Shown piece by piece: positions 1-7,361 of a DNA stretch of 39,658 nucleotides. Origin of the DNA: Beijerinckiaceae bacterium. GTDB lineage: Bacteria > Pseudomonadota > Alphaproteobacteria > Rhizobiales > Beijerinckiaceae. Within the stretch, counting starts at the first letter, position 1. Every line of letters starts with the position of its first letter. Location: the NCBI GenBank assembly GCA_947478405.1, contig CANJVX010000028.1, positions 1-39,658 on the forward strand, read 5' to 3'. The translations under genes were made by a program, and so were the position numbers. The notes below the pieces were generated by a model that did not search any database, had not been told where the DNA came from, and saw only the letters and a program-made list of their open reading frames with translations.

Positions 1-2
1 CG

Positions 3-62
3 GCTCCGCAACCCGGACCAGCTCCGCCGACCGCGCTAGCGTCAAAGCCGAATTTGAACTAA
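3..62 (+). other. Possible C-terminal tail of a truncated upstream ORF
   Basis: From the window edge one frame reads about 19 codons, proline and alanine rich, ending ALASKPNLN and a TAA at 60-62. A second frame stays open to a TGA at 139-141, so the true frame is uncertain. The following stretch (GTTTGAAAGTGGACCC at 63-78) has the look of an insertion-sequence end, so this could be the tail of a transposase. That is a guess from general resemblance only. Confidence 0.2.
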
Positions 63-461
63 GTTTGAAAGTGGACCCGTCGATAAGGGCCGATCACTTG
101 ATCTTCATGATATCGATGCATTGATGGGCTTGATTGATAAGGTTGCGCGTAACATCGGCGCGGAGAGGCCTTGAGTGGCCGCTGGTGTTGGTCAATTCAG
201 ATCTAGCTCGGGAACCCATCTCAAAAGCTATTCGGTAGAGGTGGCAGCCCCCCTCCCCCCGCAACCAAACTTCTTAAAACTCAAACATGTCAAAACACGC
301 CTTCGAAGAAATGCGCGGGGCGTTTGCGTTGGCCCGCATCGCGATACACTTGCCCGATAGCTGGAAAAAGCTCTTTCCTTGTTGTGCGACGCCTCTACAA
401 TAATGAAGCTGGTCGGAATACCGGCTGCGTCATCGAGGAAACGTTTCCGGAGAGCTGTTTC
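63..461. other. Non-coding leader region before the first gene
   Basis: I see no convincing gene here. Open frames on both strands run through the repeat at 231-325 and into the 5' part of the Bug gene, and none has a ribosome site or a recognisable domain. The stretch holds the repeat element and, at 449-454, the GGAGAG ribosome site of the next gene. No clear sigma-70 promoter is visible. Confidence 0.5.
231..325 (+). repeat. Copy 1 of a ~90-bp repeat with tRNA-3'-end-like core and hairpin
   Basis: This stretch aligns with 15914-15999 in the same orientation. Both begin TTCGGTAGAGGTGG, continue through a C-rich tract into CCGCARCCAAA, then an A-rich spacer, and end GCGCGGGGCGTTT. This copy carries extra C residues and a longer spacer, and its hairpin (ACGCC/GGCGT) is imperfect. 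The CCCCGCAACCA core resembles the 3' end of an initiator tRNA, but no T arm, anticodon arm or D arm can be folded, so it is not a tRNA gene. It may be a decayed attachment site or a dispersed extragenic repeat. Confidence 0.55.
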
Positions 462-1451
462 ATGGCTTCCAATCAATTCACGCGTCGGGGTGTCACCGGT
501 CTCTTGGCGGGTGCGGGCTTTGCGTCTGTTGTGCCGGGCGCACAGGCGCAGGTCGCTGGTGGCGACAAGAATATCACCTTCATCGTTCCGTTCAGTGCGG
601 GCTCGGGCCCCGACACGATTGGCCGTATCTGCGCGCAATATCTGCAGCAGAAATGGAAGCAGACCATCATTGTTGATAATCGCGTGGGTGCGTCCGGCAA
701 TATCGGCACACAGGCTGTGGCACGCTCGACGCCCGATGGCACGACCATGCTGGTTACCGCCAACACGCTTGTTATGAATGTCAGCCTGTTCAAAAATGTG
801 CCCTATGATCCGGTCGCGAATTTTGCGCCCGTGGCGGGTCTTGTTTATTCGGTCTTTGCTTGCGCGGTTCACAAATCACTTGGTGTGAATACATTTGCCG
901 AGCTCGTTGCGCTCGCCAAGGCCAAGCCGAATGAGATCAATTTCGGCTCACCGGGGCCCGGCTCGCCCCATCATATTGCGCTGGAATTGTTCAATCAGAA
1001 ATCCAAGTCGCAACTGCGCCACGTGCCTTATCGCCAACTTGCTGGCGCTATGCAGGATCTCGCAGGCGGCCATATTGGTGGCATGTTTATGCCAGCCCTT
1101 CAGGCTGTGTCCTTGTCGAAGGGTGGCGATGTGAAAGTGCTCGCTGTTTCTGGCGACAAGCGCATTGCTCTGGCGGCTGATGTGCCAACCATGACGGAAG
1201 CGGGCGTGGCTGGCATTGATATTGACAATTGGTGGGCGATCCTCGCACCCGCGGACACGCCGGCTGATGTGGTGGCAAAATATAACACCGACCTCAATGC
1301 CATGCTCAATGATCCCGAGATCAAGGCAAAACTTGATGCGCAGGCCTTGCAAGTGATCGGCGGTGGGCCCGACCGTCTCAAAGAGATTGTCGGACGAGAT
1401 GTGAAGCGCTGGGCCGAGGTTATTCAGGCCGCAGGCATTCAGCCGGAATAA
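462..1451 (+). CDS. Bug-family tripartite tricarboxylate transporter receptor (Tat signal)
   Basis: This encodes a 329-residue periplasmic solute-binding protein of the Bug (TctC-like) family, which captures small carboxylates or related anions. The start at 462 is chosen because GGAGAG lies 7 bases upstream and because it begins the export signal: TRRGVTGLLAG is a twin-arginine motif and the signal ends around AQAQ. The mature protein opens with ITFIVPFSAGSGPDTIGRI, the family's beta1-loop-helix. It continues with VDNRVGASGNIGTQAVA and a central YDPVANFAPVAGL segment, all typical of Bug proteins. No TctA or TctB membrane subunits are nearby, so it is an orphan receptor. The ligand is unknown. 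It faces the convergent amidohydrolase gene across a shared terminator. Confidence 0.9.
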   Translation: MASNQFTRRGVTGLLAGAGFASVVPGAQAQVAGGDKNITFIVPFSAGSGPDTIGRICAQYLQQKWKQTIIVDNRVGASGNIGTQAVARSTPDGTTMLVTANTLVMNVSLFKNVPYDPVANFAPVAGLVYSVFACAVHKSLGVNTFAELVALAKAKPNEINFGSPGPGSPHHIALELFNQKSKSQLRHVPYRQLAGAMQDLAGGHIGGMFMPALQAVSLSKGGDVKVLAVSGDKRIALAADVPTMTEAGVAGIDIDNWWAILAPADTPADVVAKYNTDLNAMLNDPEIKAKLDAQALQVIGGGPDRLKEIVGRDVKRWAEVIQAAGIQPE

Positions 1452-1454
1452 AAG

Positions 1455-1481
1455 AAAGGCGCCGTTTTCGGCGCCTTTTTT
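1455..1481. terminator. Bidirectional rho-independent terminator
   Basis: A perfect 7-bp stem, GGCGCCG (1458-1464) and CGGCGCC (1469-1475), closes a TTTT loop. It is followed by a T run on the plus strand. AAAGAAA before it gives a T-rich tract on the minus strand. It sits between two convergent genes and can end both transcripts. Confidence 0.85.
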
Positions 1482-1485
1482 ATTA

Positions 1486-2454
1486 TCAGACTTTGAGGTT
1501 TAAAATCCGCTTGGCATTGTCCCAGCAGATTTTTTTGCGCAAGCCGTCATCGATTTTCACATGTTCGATGAAATGACTAGCCTCTGCCGTGCGCTCAAAC
1601 GGATAATCGGCAGAGAACATGACATTGTCATGCCCCAGCGCATCGAGCGCGCAATGCAGCGGCTCTTCTGAGCAGACGCCTGATGTCGTCACCATAATAT
1701 TCTTGCGGATGTAATGGCTCGGCGGCTCTTTCAAGGTCAGGCCCTGACGATTGGCAATCGCCCAGCGGCTATCAATGCGCCAAAGCTGAAAGGGAATGGC
1801 CTCGCCCATGTGTCCCAGAATGATTTTGGCATCGGGGTAGCGCTCAAATACGCCCGCAGTGACGATGCGCATGGCGTGTGTCGCCGTCTCAACACCCCAG
1901 CTCCACATCGGGCCCCAGAGCTCGGGATGTCCGTTATACATGGACGGGTAGTCTAGCGGGTTGTTGGGGTGAATATAGACGGGTGCTTTCAAAGCGGCCG
2001 CGCGTTCCCAAAAGATTTCGATGCTCGGATCATCGAGATACATGCCATTGGTCGCGCCGTTGATCATCACGCCTGAAAAGCCGAGCTGTGTGATGCAGCG
2101 CTCTAATTCATCCGCAGCGGCTTTCGCATCCTGTACGGCGACATGGGCAAGACCGCCATAGCGCTTGGTGTTTTTGGCAACTTCTTTGGCCAAAAAATCA
2201 TTCACCTCGCGCGCGCGTTTTACGGCGAGCTTGGCATCTTTTTCCGCCTGCACGCCGGGGCCAGCAAGACCCAGAATGGCAATCTCAATGCCGTTCTTGT
2301 CCATGTCATCAAGACGGCGCGCGCCAAAGTCTGACAGGGCACCCAGCGCCTTATCGGAGAGCTCAGGAGAAATATTGCCGAAGGTTGTTGCCCAATAATC
2401 GGTAAAATCGGGCGCCATGAAATGTTCTTCCAGCGCAATCTTCTTGATAGACAT
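1486..2454 (-). CDS. Amidohydrolase-superfamily decarboxylase-like protein (gamma-resorcylate decarboxylase type)
   Basis: A 322-residue TIM-barrel protein of the amidohydrolase-2 (ACMSD-like) family. The N-terminal ALEEHF (residues 7-12) has the E-x-H metal motif of gamma-resorcylate and 5-carboxyvanillate decarboxylases rather than the H-x-H of classical members. Further likely ligands are H162 (YIHPNNP), H215 (LGHMGE) and D283 (FSADYPFE). The HMGE and SADYPFE segments also fit the resorcylate-type branch. Such enzymes remove CO2 from hydroxybenzoates or related acids without cofactor beyond a divalent metal. It is the last gene of the TRAP operon, 26 bases after the dehydrogenase, so it probably acts on the imported acid or on its reduction product. 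A hydrolase role is the alternative. Confidence 0.82.
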   Translation of the reverse strand: MSIKKIALEEHFMAPDFTDYWATTFGNISPELSDKALGALSDFGARRLDDMDKNGIEIAILGLAGPGVQAEKDAKLAVKRAREVNDFLAKEVAKNTKRYGGLAHVAVQDAKAAADELERCITQLGFSGVMINGATNGMYLDDPSIEIFWERAAALKAPVYIHPNNPLDYPSMYNGHPELWGPMWSWGVETATHAMRIVTAGVFERYPDAKIILGHMGEAIPFQLWRIDSRWAIANRQGLTLKEPPSHYIRKNIMVTTSGVCSEEPLHCALDALGHDNVMFSADYPFERTAEASHFIEHVKIDDGLRKKICWDNAKRILNLKV

Positions 2455-2480
2455 CAGGCATTCCTCTTGTGATGCGCTTT

Positions 2481-3425
2481 TTATGATCGTTCAACGCGAT
2501 TTTTGAAATCTTGCATCCGGCCTTTCTGAAAGGCGCGCACATTATGCACGATCAGCGGCATGATTTGCTCGACATAGCTTTCGCTCTTGCCCCCGATATG
2601 GGGCGTGATGATGACATTGTCCATTGACCACAGCGGGCTGGAAGCGGGCAGTGGCTCTTCGACAAATGTGTCGAGGCCAGCGCCTGCAATGACTTTGCGT
2701 TGCAGGCGGTCGATGAGCTCGTCTTCTTTTACAACGGGCCCGCGCGCAATGTTGATGAAGACGCCATGGCGGGGCATGCAATCAAGAACGGCGCCATCGA
2801 TCAGCCCCTTCGTGTCGGGGGTGAGTGGCAGCACAGCGATCAGGAAGTCGGCAAGCGCTGCAGCTTCTTTCAGCTGGTTGCGCGAAAACATCCGATCAAA
2901 ATGGGGGGCGGAGGTCCGCGACGAGACGCCGATGACATTCATGCCGAAGGCCTTGCAGCAACGTGCCAGATCTTCCGAAATGACACCTACTCCGATGATC
3001 ACAGCCGTCTTGTTCCAGAGGAGGCGTTGCGGACGGCGCTCAAAATTAGCGGTCTGTTGATCGTGCAGAACAGTGCGGATGTCGCGTGCAAAGTTCAGCA
3101 TATAGAGAAAGGCGAGCTCGCTCATTTGCGGGCCGTGAATGCCACGGCCCGATGTGATCGGGATGTTTGGATCAAGCTCTTTCATGGCTTTCAGCGGATC
3201 AACACCGGTGGTCAGTGCTTGAATCCATTTGAGACTTTTAGCGGCTTTGACCATGGCGGGTGTGATGGATTGCGCGAGGCCCATCAGCGCTTGCGCATCA
3301 GCACAATGGGGCAGGATTTCAGCTTCTGTTTTTCCCGCGTGCACAACAATGCCCGGCAATTCTGCGCGCAGGCGCTCCGCCAGATGTTCGTCGGGTTCTT
3401 CAATGATGGCGATTTGGATGGTCAT
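2481..3425 (-). CDS. D-2-hydroxyacid dehydrogenase, NAD(P)-dependent
   Basis: A 314-residue member of the D-isomer-specific 2-hydroxyacid dehydrogenase family, interconverting 2-keto and 2-hydroxy acids. The catalytic triad is visible: R228 (INIARGPV), E257 (FVEEPLP) and H276 (TPHIGG). The Rossmann loop reads GVGVIS (residues 145-150), so the third glycine is replaced by serine. That change is often seen in NADP-using relatives, but cofactor choice cannot be settled here. The start lies 1 base after the dctM stop, so the two are translationally linked. The gene is about the usual family length. It closely resembles the protein at 13460-14428 in the helix after the catalytic domain hinge (SELAFLYMLNFARD). 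Confidence 0.88.
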   Translation of the reverse strand: MTIQIAIIEEPDEHLAERLRAELPGIVVHAGKTEAEILPHCADAQALMGLAQSITPAMVKAAKSLKWIQALTTGVDPLKAMKELDPNIPITSGRGIHGPQMSELAFLYMLNFARDIRTVLHDQQTANFERRPQRLLWNKTAVIIGVGVISEDLARCCKAFGMNVIGVSSRTSAPHFDRMFSRNQLKEAAALADFLIAVLPLTPDTKGLIDGAVLDCMPRHGVFINIARGPVVKEDELIDRLQRKVIAGAGLDTFVEEPLPASSPLWSMDNVIITPHIGGKSESYVEQIMPLIVHNVRAFQKGRMQDFKNRVERS

Positions 3426-3426
3426 T

Positions 3427-4731
3427 TTATCCGTAGAGTTTTTTCGGCAACCAAAGCGCCAGTTCCGGGAAGGCGAGCAGAAGCGCGATCAGGACGAAGG
3501 GTGCCACGAGGAAGGGAATGATGCCGCGATAAATAGCGGTGAGTTTGACGTCCGGTGCTTGTGCCTGAATGACAAAGAGATTCATGCCCACAGGTGGGTG
3601 GATCAAACCCAGTTCCACCACAATCACGACGATGATCGAGAACCAGATCGGATCATAGCCATATTTCACAACAAGCGGCAGGAAGACGGGCACAGTGATC
3701 AGCACCATGCCGATGCCTTCCAGAAAGCAGCCGATGATCACATAGGCAATGACAATGATGAGCATCACGCTCAGTGCATTGAGCTGCATGGATTGTGCAA
3801 AGCTCGAGAGCAGCAAGGGCAATTGCGTCTGCACGATGAAATAGGCAAATAAGGTCGCCCCGATAATGATCACAAACAGCAGTGCGCTCGTGATCACCGT
3901 GCCCTCAATGGCTTTGATCATCTGTTTGATGGTCAGGCGGCGCCCGACGAGGCCCAGCAAGATTGCACCAAAAGCGCCAATGGCTGCTGCTTCAGTTGGC
4001 GAGAAGATGCCCGCATAAATGCCGCCAATGGTCACAATGAACAGTAGCAGAAATTGCCAAGGCTTGCGCAAAGCATCCAGCCGCTCTTTCCAGGTCACAT
4101 TGGAGACAGTGGGTGCATATTCAGGTTTCAGATGCGCGATAACCAGCGCCACGATGATATATATCGCGGTGAGCACAAGGCCGGGTATGAGCGCAGCCGC
4201 AAAAAGCTTCGGCACGCTTTGTTCCGCAATCGCTGCATAGATGACGAGAATGATCGAAGGCGGGATGAGAATGCCAAGACTGCCGCCTGCGGCAATCGAG
4301 CCTGTCGCTAGCCCATCGTCATAACCAGCCTTGCGCATTTCCGGCAGTGCGATCTTGGTCATGGTTGCGGCTGTGGCCACAGATGAGCCGCAGACAGCGC
4401 CAAAGCAGGCGGCTGCGCCAATGGCCGCCACTGACAGGCCACCGCGAATGCTAGACAAAAGAACGCGCGCAGCATTGAAAAGATCGGCTGACAGGCGCGT
4501 GGATGAGGCTACATCGCCCATCAAAATAAAAAGCGGAATGACCGACAGCGTATAGGCCGAGGATGTATCAAAACCTGTGGTGCCCAGAATGGCGAAGGAA
4601 GAGTTCCAGCCGCCTACAACCGTATTGCCCACTACCCCAACCAGCATAAGCGCGGCCCAGACGGGCACGCGTAAGAAAAGAAGCAGGAAGAGCGCAAGGA
4701 CGCCGCAGGCGCCAATCCATTGGTTGCTCAC
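3427..4731 (-). CDS. dctM: TRAP transporter large permease (DctM)
   Basis: This is the 12-helix channel subunit of a tripartite ATP-independent periplasmic transporter. The GTG start at 4731 overlaps the dctQ stop as GTGA and gives 434 residues, the normal DctM length. A longer ATG start at 4788 would add a polar, non-conserved extension inside dctQ and is rejected. The protein is strongly hydrophobic throughout. It has family segments such as GDVASSTRLSADLFNA, ACFGAVCGSSVATAATM, GGSLGILIPPSIILVIY and SPTEAAAIGAF. It works with DctQ and the periplasmic DctP encoded just upstream, using the ion gradient to import an organic acid. Confidence 0.94.
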   Translation of the reverse strand: MSNQWIGACGVLALFLLLFLRVPVWAALMLVGVVGNTVVGGWNSSFAILGTTGFDTSSAYTLSVIPLFILMGDVASSTRLSADLFNAARVLLSSIRGGLSVAAIGAAACFGAVCGSSVATAATMTKIALPEMRKAGYDDGLATGSIAAGGSLGILIPPSIILVIYAAIAEQSVPKLFAAALIPGLVLTAIYIIVALVIAHLKPEYAPTVSNVTWKERLDALRKPWQFLLLFIVTIGGIYAGIFSPTEAAAIGAFGAILLGLVGRRLTIKQMIKAIEGTVITSALLFVIIIGATLFAYFIVQTQLPLLLSSFAQSMQLNALSVMLIIVIAYVIIGCFLEGIGMVLITVPVFLPLVVKYGYDPIWFSIIVVIVVELGLIHPPVGMNLFVIQAQAPDVKLTAIYRGIIPFLVAPFVLIALLLAFPELALWLPKKLYG

Positions 4732-5216
4732 ATCCGTTCTCCGCCATGCGATGTGACAACAGGCTTGGCAAGTGCGCCCAGCGCGCAAAAGAGCGTTCCG
4801 GCAAGGCCCGCAATGGCGAGGCTCCAGAGAATCCAGAGTTTTAAGCCGAGTTCGAGTTTCTTGTCGCCATATTCAAAAGCCTGAGACGCAGGCTCAAACA
4901 TGGCCCAGATCATCAAGCCGAGCATGCCAATGGTGATGAGGTCTGACAGGCGCACCAGAACATGGGTGGTGCGTGCGGAGACAATATTGTCGATCAGGTC
5001 GATGACGATATTTTGTCGTGCGAGAAAGCAAGCAGACAGGCCATGAAAGACAAAAATCAACAGGCTCACTTCGACAATATCATAGGCGCCATGAATGGGG
5101 CTTGAGAAGACATAGCGCATGGTCACATCGCACACGATGATCATCATCATGACGAAGAGTGCGAGCATGGCGAGGCGCAATTGCGCGTTCTTCATAGCTT
5201 TTGCAAAGCGCAGCAT
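4728..5216 (-). CDS. dctQ: TRAP transporter small permease (DctQ)
   Basis: This encodes the small membrane subunit, about 162 residues with four predicted helices. It includes LAMLALFVMMMIIVCDVTMRY, and the RYVF pattern follows the first helix as in the family. I choose the ATG at 5216, because the open frame upstream of it runs back through the end of dctP and is basic and unconserved. It overlaps dctM by four bases. It lies 64 bases after dctP, with a hairpin between them. Confidence 0.9.
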   Translation of the reverse strand: MLRFAKAMKNAQLRLAMLALFVMMMIIVCDVTMRYVFSSPIHGAYDIVEVSLLIFVFHGLSACFLARQNIVIDLIDNIVSARTTHVLVRLSDLITIGMLGLMIWAMFEPASQAFEYGDKKLELGLKLWILWSLAIAGLAGTLFCALGALAKPVVTSHGGERM

Positions 5217-5240
5217 GGCGGAGCCTTTAAATGCCAAAAT

Positions 5241-5265
5241 GGCCGGCACCGCGTGGGCGCCGGCC
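5241..5265 (-). promoter_or_regulatory. Intercistronic hairpin between dctP and dctQ
   Basis: GGCCGGC (5241-5247) pairs perfectly with GCCGGCC (5259-5265) around an 11-base loop. On the transcribed minus strand it falls just after the dctP stop and is followed by only a short T stretch. It is more likely a partial terminator or mRNA-stabilising stem that keeps binding-protein expression above that of the membrane subunits, a common arrangement in transporter operons. That role is inferred. Confidence 0.6.
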
Positions 5266-5280
5266 TTATTTCGTTTTGTA

Positions 5281-6291
5281 TTACTTCTGATAAGCGTCGA
5301 GGAACTTCTTGCCGGGCTTGCCTTCTTTTTCGAGAGTTGAAGAAGCCTTTTCGACAATCGGGGCAAGCGTCTTTTTGATATTGGCGAGTTCAGCATCTGA
5401 CAATTTGGTGATCTCGACCTTCTTGTCGATCATATATTGGCGGCCGTGCTTCTCGCCCTCGTCAAAGACTTTGCCGAATGCTTCTGCGCGCGCGGGGCCT
5501 GTCGTTGTGTCGATCAGCTTTTTGAGATCGTCAGGCAGGGATGCATATTTCGTCGGGTTCATGACAACAGCAAAGGTAGCCGTCGAAACGCCTGGTTCCA
5601 GAGAATATTTCACAACTGTGCCCAGATCGAAGCTTTGTGTCGCTTCATAGGGAAAGGTCGCGCCATCAATAATGCCTTTGGCCAGACCGTCTTGTGTTTC
5701 GGCAGGGGGTACAGGCAGTGGCACGGCTCCGAGCGCTGGAATGATTTGCGCAAATTGTTCGCCCGCATAGCGGATGCGCAGGCCCTTGAAGTCGGCAACA
5801 GTCGCGATTTTCTGCTTCGCTGTATGGAACATCAGCGGATTGGTGACCGCCATCCAGAGAATCTTCAAACCCGCATGTTCTGCAGCGAGATATTCGGGTG
5901 CCAATTCTGTCAGGCGCTTGGATGTGACAGCGCTATTGTCGCCAGCTTTGGGGTGCACATAGGGCAGGCTGACAAGTTCGGTTGTCGGATAGCGACCCGG
6001 CGTTGCGCCGTGCAGGCCAACGGCAATGTCGGCCACGCCGGAACGCGCAAGATCAAACTGGCGGTTCACGGGCCCAAGCTGCGAGGCCGGGAAAATATTG
6101 AGCTTCAGGCGGCCGCCTGATTTTTCGGAGAGCTCTTCACCCCAACGCACGAGTTCCTTCTGGAACGTGTGGTTCGGCGGCAGGTAATGCGAGACTTTCA
6201 GCTCGACGGTTTGAGCCGATGCGAAGGTGCAGGATGCGATCAGGGCAGCGGTTGCAATGCTTCCGGCGAGCGCACGACGAGTCATGCTCAT
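5281..6291 (-). CDS. dctP: TRAP transporter periplasmic substrate-binding protein (DctP)
   Basis: A 336-residue solute receptor of the DctP family. A signal with TRRALAGS and a hydrophobic core ends near TFASA, and mature VELKVSHYLPPNHTFQKEL follows. The conserved stretch FKGLRIRYAGEQFAQIIPALGAVPLPVP contains the arginine that usually salt-bridges the substrate carboxylate. DGLAKGIIDGATFPYEA is also typical. The start at 6291 has a perfect AGGAGG 5 bases upstream (6297-6302). The ligand is presumably an organic acid. It is the first gene of the operon running to 1486, and its promoter carries two copies of the putative IclR operator. Confidence 0.93.
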   Translation of the reverse strand: MSMTRRALAGSIATAALIASCTFASAQTVELKVSHYLPPNHTFQKELVRWGEELSEKSGGRLKLNIFPASQLGPVNRQFDLARSGVADIAVGLHGATPGRYPTTELVSLPYVHPKAGDNSAVTSKRLTELAPEYLAAEHAGLKILWMAVTNPLMFHTAKQKIATVADFKGLRIRYAGEQFAQIIPALGAVPLPVPPAETQDGLAKGIIDGATFPYEATQSFDLGTVVKYSLEPGVSTATFAVVMNPTKYASLPDDLKKLIDTTTGPARAEAFGKVFDEGEKHGRQYMIDKKVEITKLSDAELANIKKTLAPIVEKASSTLEKEGKPGKKFLDAYQK

Positions 6292-6347
6292 GGTTTCCTC
6301 CTTGCTTTCCTCAACTGAACGATCGCCGCACTCTTCTGGTGCGGCGT

Positions 6348-6393
6348 GTACCGTATCATGGAACTAAAGTATCGTATCGCGATACTCCGTCAA
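6348..6393 (-). promoter_or_regulatory. dctP promoter with two 17-bp putative IclR operators (sites A and B)
   Basis: Site A is GTACCGTATCATGGAAC (6348-6364). Site B is GTATCGTATCGCGATAC (6369-6385), whose outer six bases are a perfect inverted repeat. The two start exactly 21 bp apart, two helical turns. On the minus strand TTGACG (6393-6388) is a good -35. A weak TACTTT lies 16 bases downstream, so site B would cover the promoter spacer. Site A ends 57 bases before the dctP start codon. Matching sites occur before the cyclase gene at 7267-7304. The regulator is inferred from position to be the IclR protein encoded between them. Confidence 0.65.
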
Positions 6394-6436
6394 GGGAGAA
6401 CGGGGTTTACCCCTCTCCTCCATTGGTATGCTGCGC

Positions 6437-7210
6437 CTAGCGTGTCAGCGCGCTGCGGATGTGTTTACGGAGGGCCTTCAGTTGTTTCGACAAATCGTCT
6501 TTTTGCTCAGCAAAACGTTGCGACGGCACGGGGATCGACACGGCTACAGGCCGCCCCATTGGGTCCAGCATGGCAATGCCGATCGCCGAAATGCCCTCGC
6601 CGTGTTCTTCTAGATCGAATGCCAAATTGCTCTTGCGGATATCTTCCAGCTCGGTGCGCAGCTTTGAGCGGTTTTTCAGCGGAAAATCAGGATGTTCGGT
6701 AAGGCTCTTGTCGATGAGCTCTTCCGCATCTTCGGGCGAGAAACAGGCCAGAATCGCTTTGCCATTGGCTGTGCAATGCAGCGGAAAGCGTTCGCCGACG
6801 GCAGATACAGCGACCAAGCGATGGCGGCCGGGCACTTGATCAACAAAGACTGTGGAACCACCGGACAAGACAGCCAGATCCACTGTCTCGCCAACCTCGT
6901 CGCCAAGCATGCGCAGATGGGGGCGGATGAGATCGGCCATGTTGGACGCGACCGATGCTGCAATGCGAACAAGGGCGGGTCCGATGCGCACATCACCCGG
7001 ACCGGAGGCAATCACAAAATCCTCGGCCGCCAGAGCGGCCACGATGCGCTGCACGGTCGAGCGTGCCAGACCGACAGATTTCGCAATCTGCCCAAGGCTT
7101 AATCCATCAGGATGATTTTCCAGCGTCCGCAAAATGCTTGCCGCACGCGCGATGACTTGAATGCCGGCTTGCGCACCGTTCTTTTCCTCAGGATCTTTCA
7201 AGACCTGCAT
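6437..7210 (-). CDS. IclR-family transcriptional regulator
   Basis: A 257-residue regulator. The winged helix-turn-helix covers roughly residues 15-75, with LSLGQIAKSVGLARSTVQRI as the reading helices. The C-terminal IclR effector domain includes the segments GETVDLAVLSGG, CTANGKAILACF and GISAIGIAMLD. The ATG at 7210 is chosen because AGGAGG lies 4 bases upstream (7215-7220). The longer open frame would run across the operators and lacks a ribosome site. The gene is transcribed towards dctP and divergently from the cyclase operon. Related IclR proteins act as repressors or activators responding to small aromatic or aliphatic acids. The effector here is probably the TRAP substrate or a pathway intermediate. 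Confidence 0.92.
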   Translation of the reverse strand: MQVLKDPEEKNGAQAGIQVIARAASILRTLENHPDGLSLGQIAKSVGLARSTVQRIVAALAAEDFVIASGPGDVRIGPALVRIAASVASNMADLIRPHLRMLGDEVGETVDLAVLSGGSTVFVDQVPGRHRLVAVSAVGERFPLHCTANGKAILACFSPEDAEELIDKSLTEHPDFPLKNRSKLRTELEDIRKSNLAFDLEEHGEGISAIGIAMLDPMGRPVAVSIPVPSQRFAEQKDDLSKQLKALRKHIRSALTR

Positions 7211-7265
7211 CAAACCTCCTCCGGGCCACTCTGTTGATGCGCTCGAAAAAGCGCGGGAGGACCAG

Positions 7266-7304
7266 TTGACCGCTATATGGTACATACGTATCGTATCGTG
7301 GACC
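7266..7304 (+). promoter_or_regulatory. Cyclase-operon promoter with two putative IclR operators (sites D and C)
   Basis: TTGACC (7266-7271) and TATCGT (7289-7294) are separated by 17 bases and form a plausible sigma-70 promoter. Site C, GTATCGTATCGTGGACC (7288-7304), matches sites A and B of the dctP promoter at most positions. Site D, TGACCGCTATATGGTAC (7267-7283), keeps only the outer half-sites ACCG and ATGG-AC. The D-to-C spacing is again 21 bp, and site C ends 57 bases before the cyclase start at 7362. The operators overlap the -35 and -10, which suits repression. Confidence 0.65.
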
Positions 7305-7361
7305 ACAAGAAATTTGGCGGCAATTCCGCCGTCAGGGATGAAGCGCAAACGGAGGACGACC

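Noticed and set aside
231-290. tRNA gene suggested by the CCCCGCAACCA string
   Set aside because: Only the acceptor-like 3' end is present. No T loop, anticodon arm or D arm can be drawn in either repeat copy.
228-872. Minus-strand 214-codon frame opposite the first Bug gene
   Set aside because: It lies antisense to a well-supported receptor, crosses the repeat at 231-325 and shows no protein family features.
2700-3852. Long plus-strand open frames opposite the dehydrogenase and dctM genes
   Set aside because: They are antisense shadows of strongly supported minus-strand genes, have no ribosome site and encode low-complexity H/R/D-rich sequence without domains.
4732-4788. ATG start of dctM at 4788
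   Set aside because: The added 19 residues overlap dctQ and are polar. The GTG at 4731 overlapping the dctQ stop gives the normal length.
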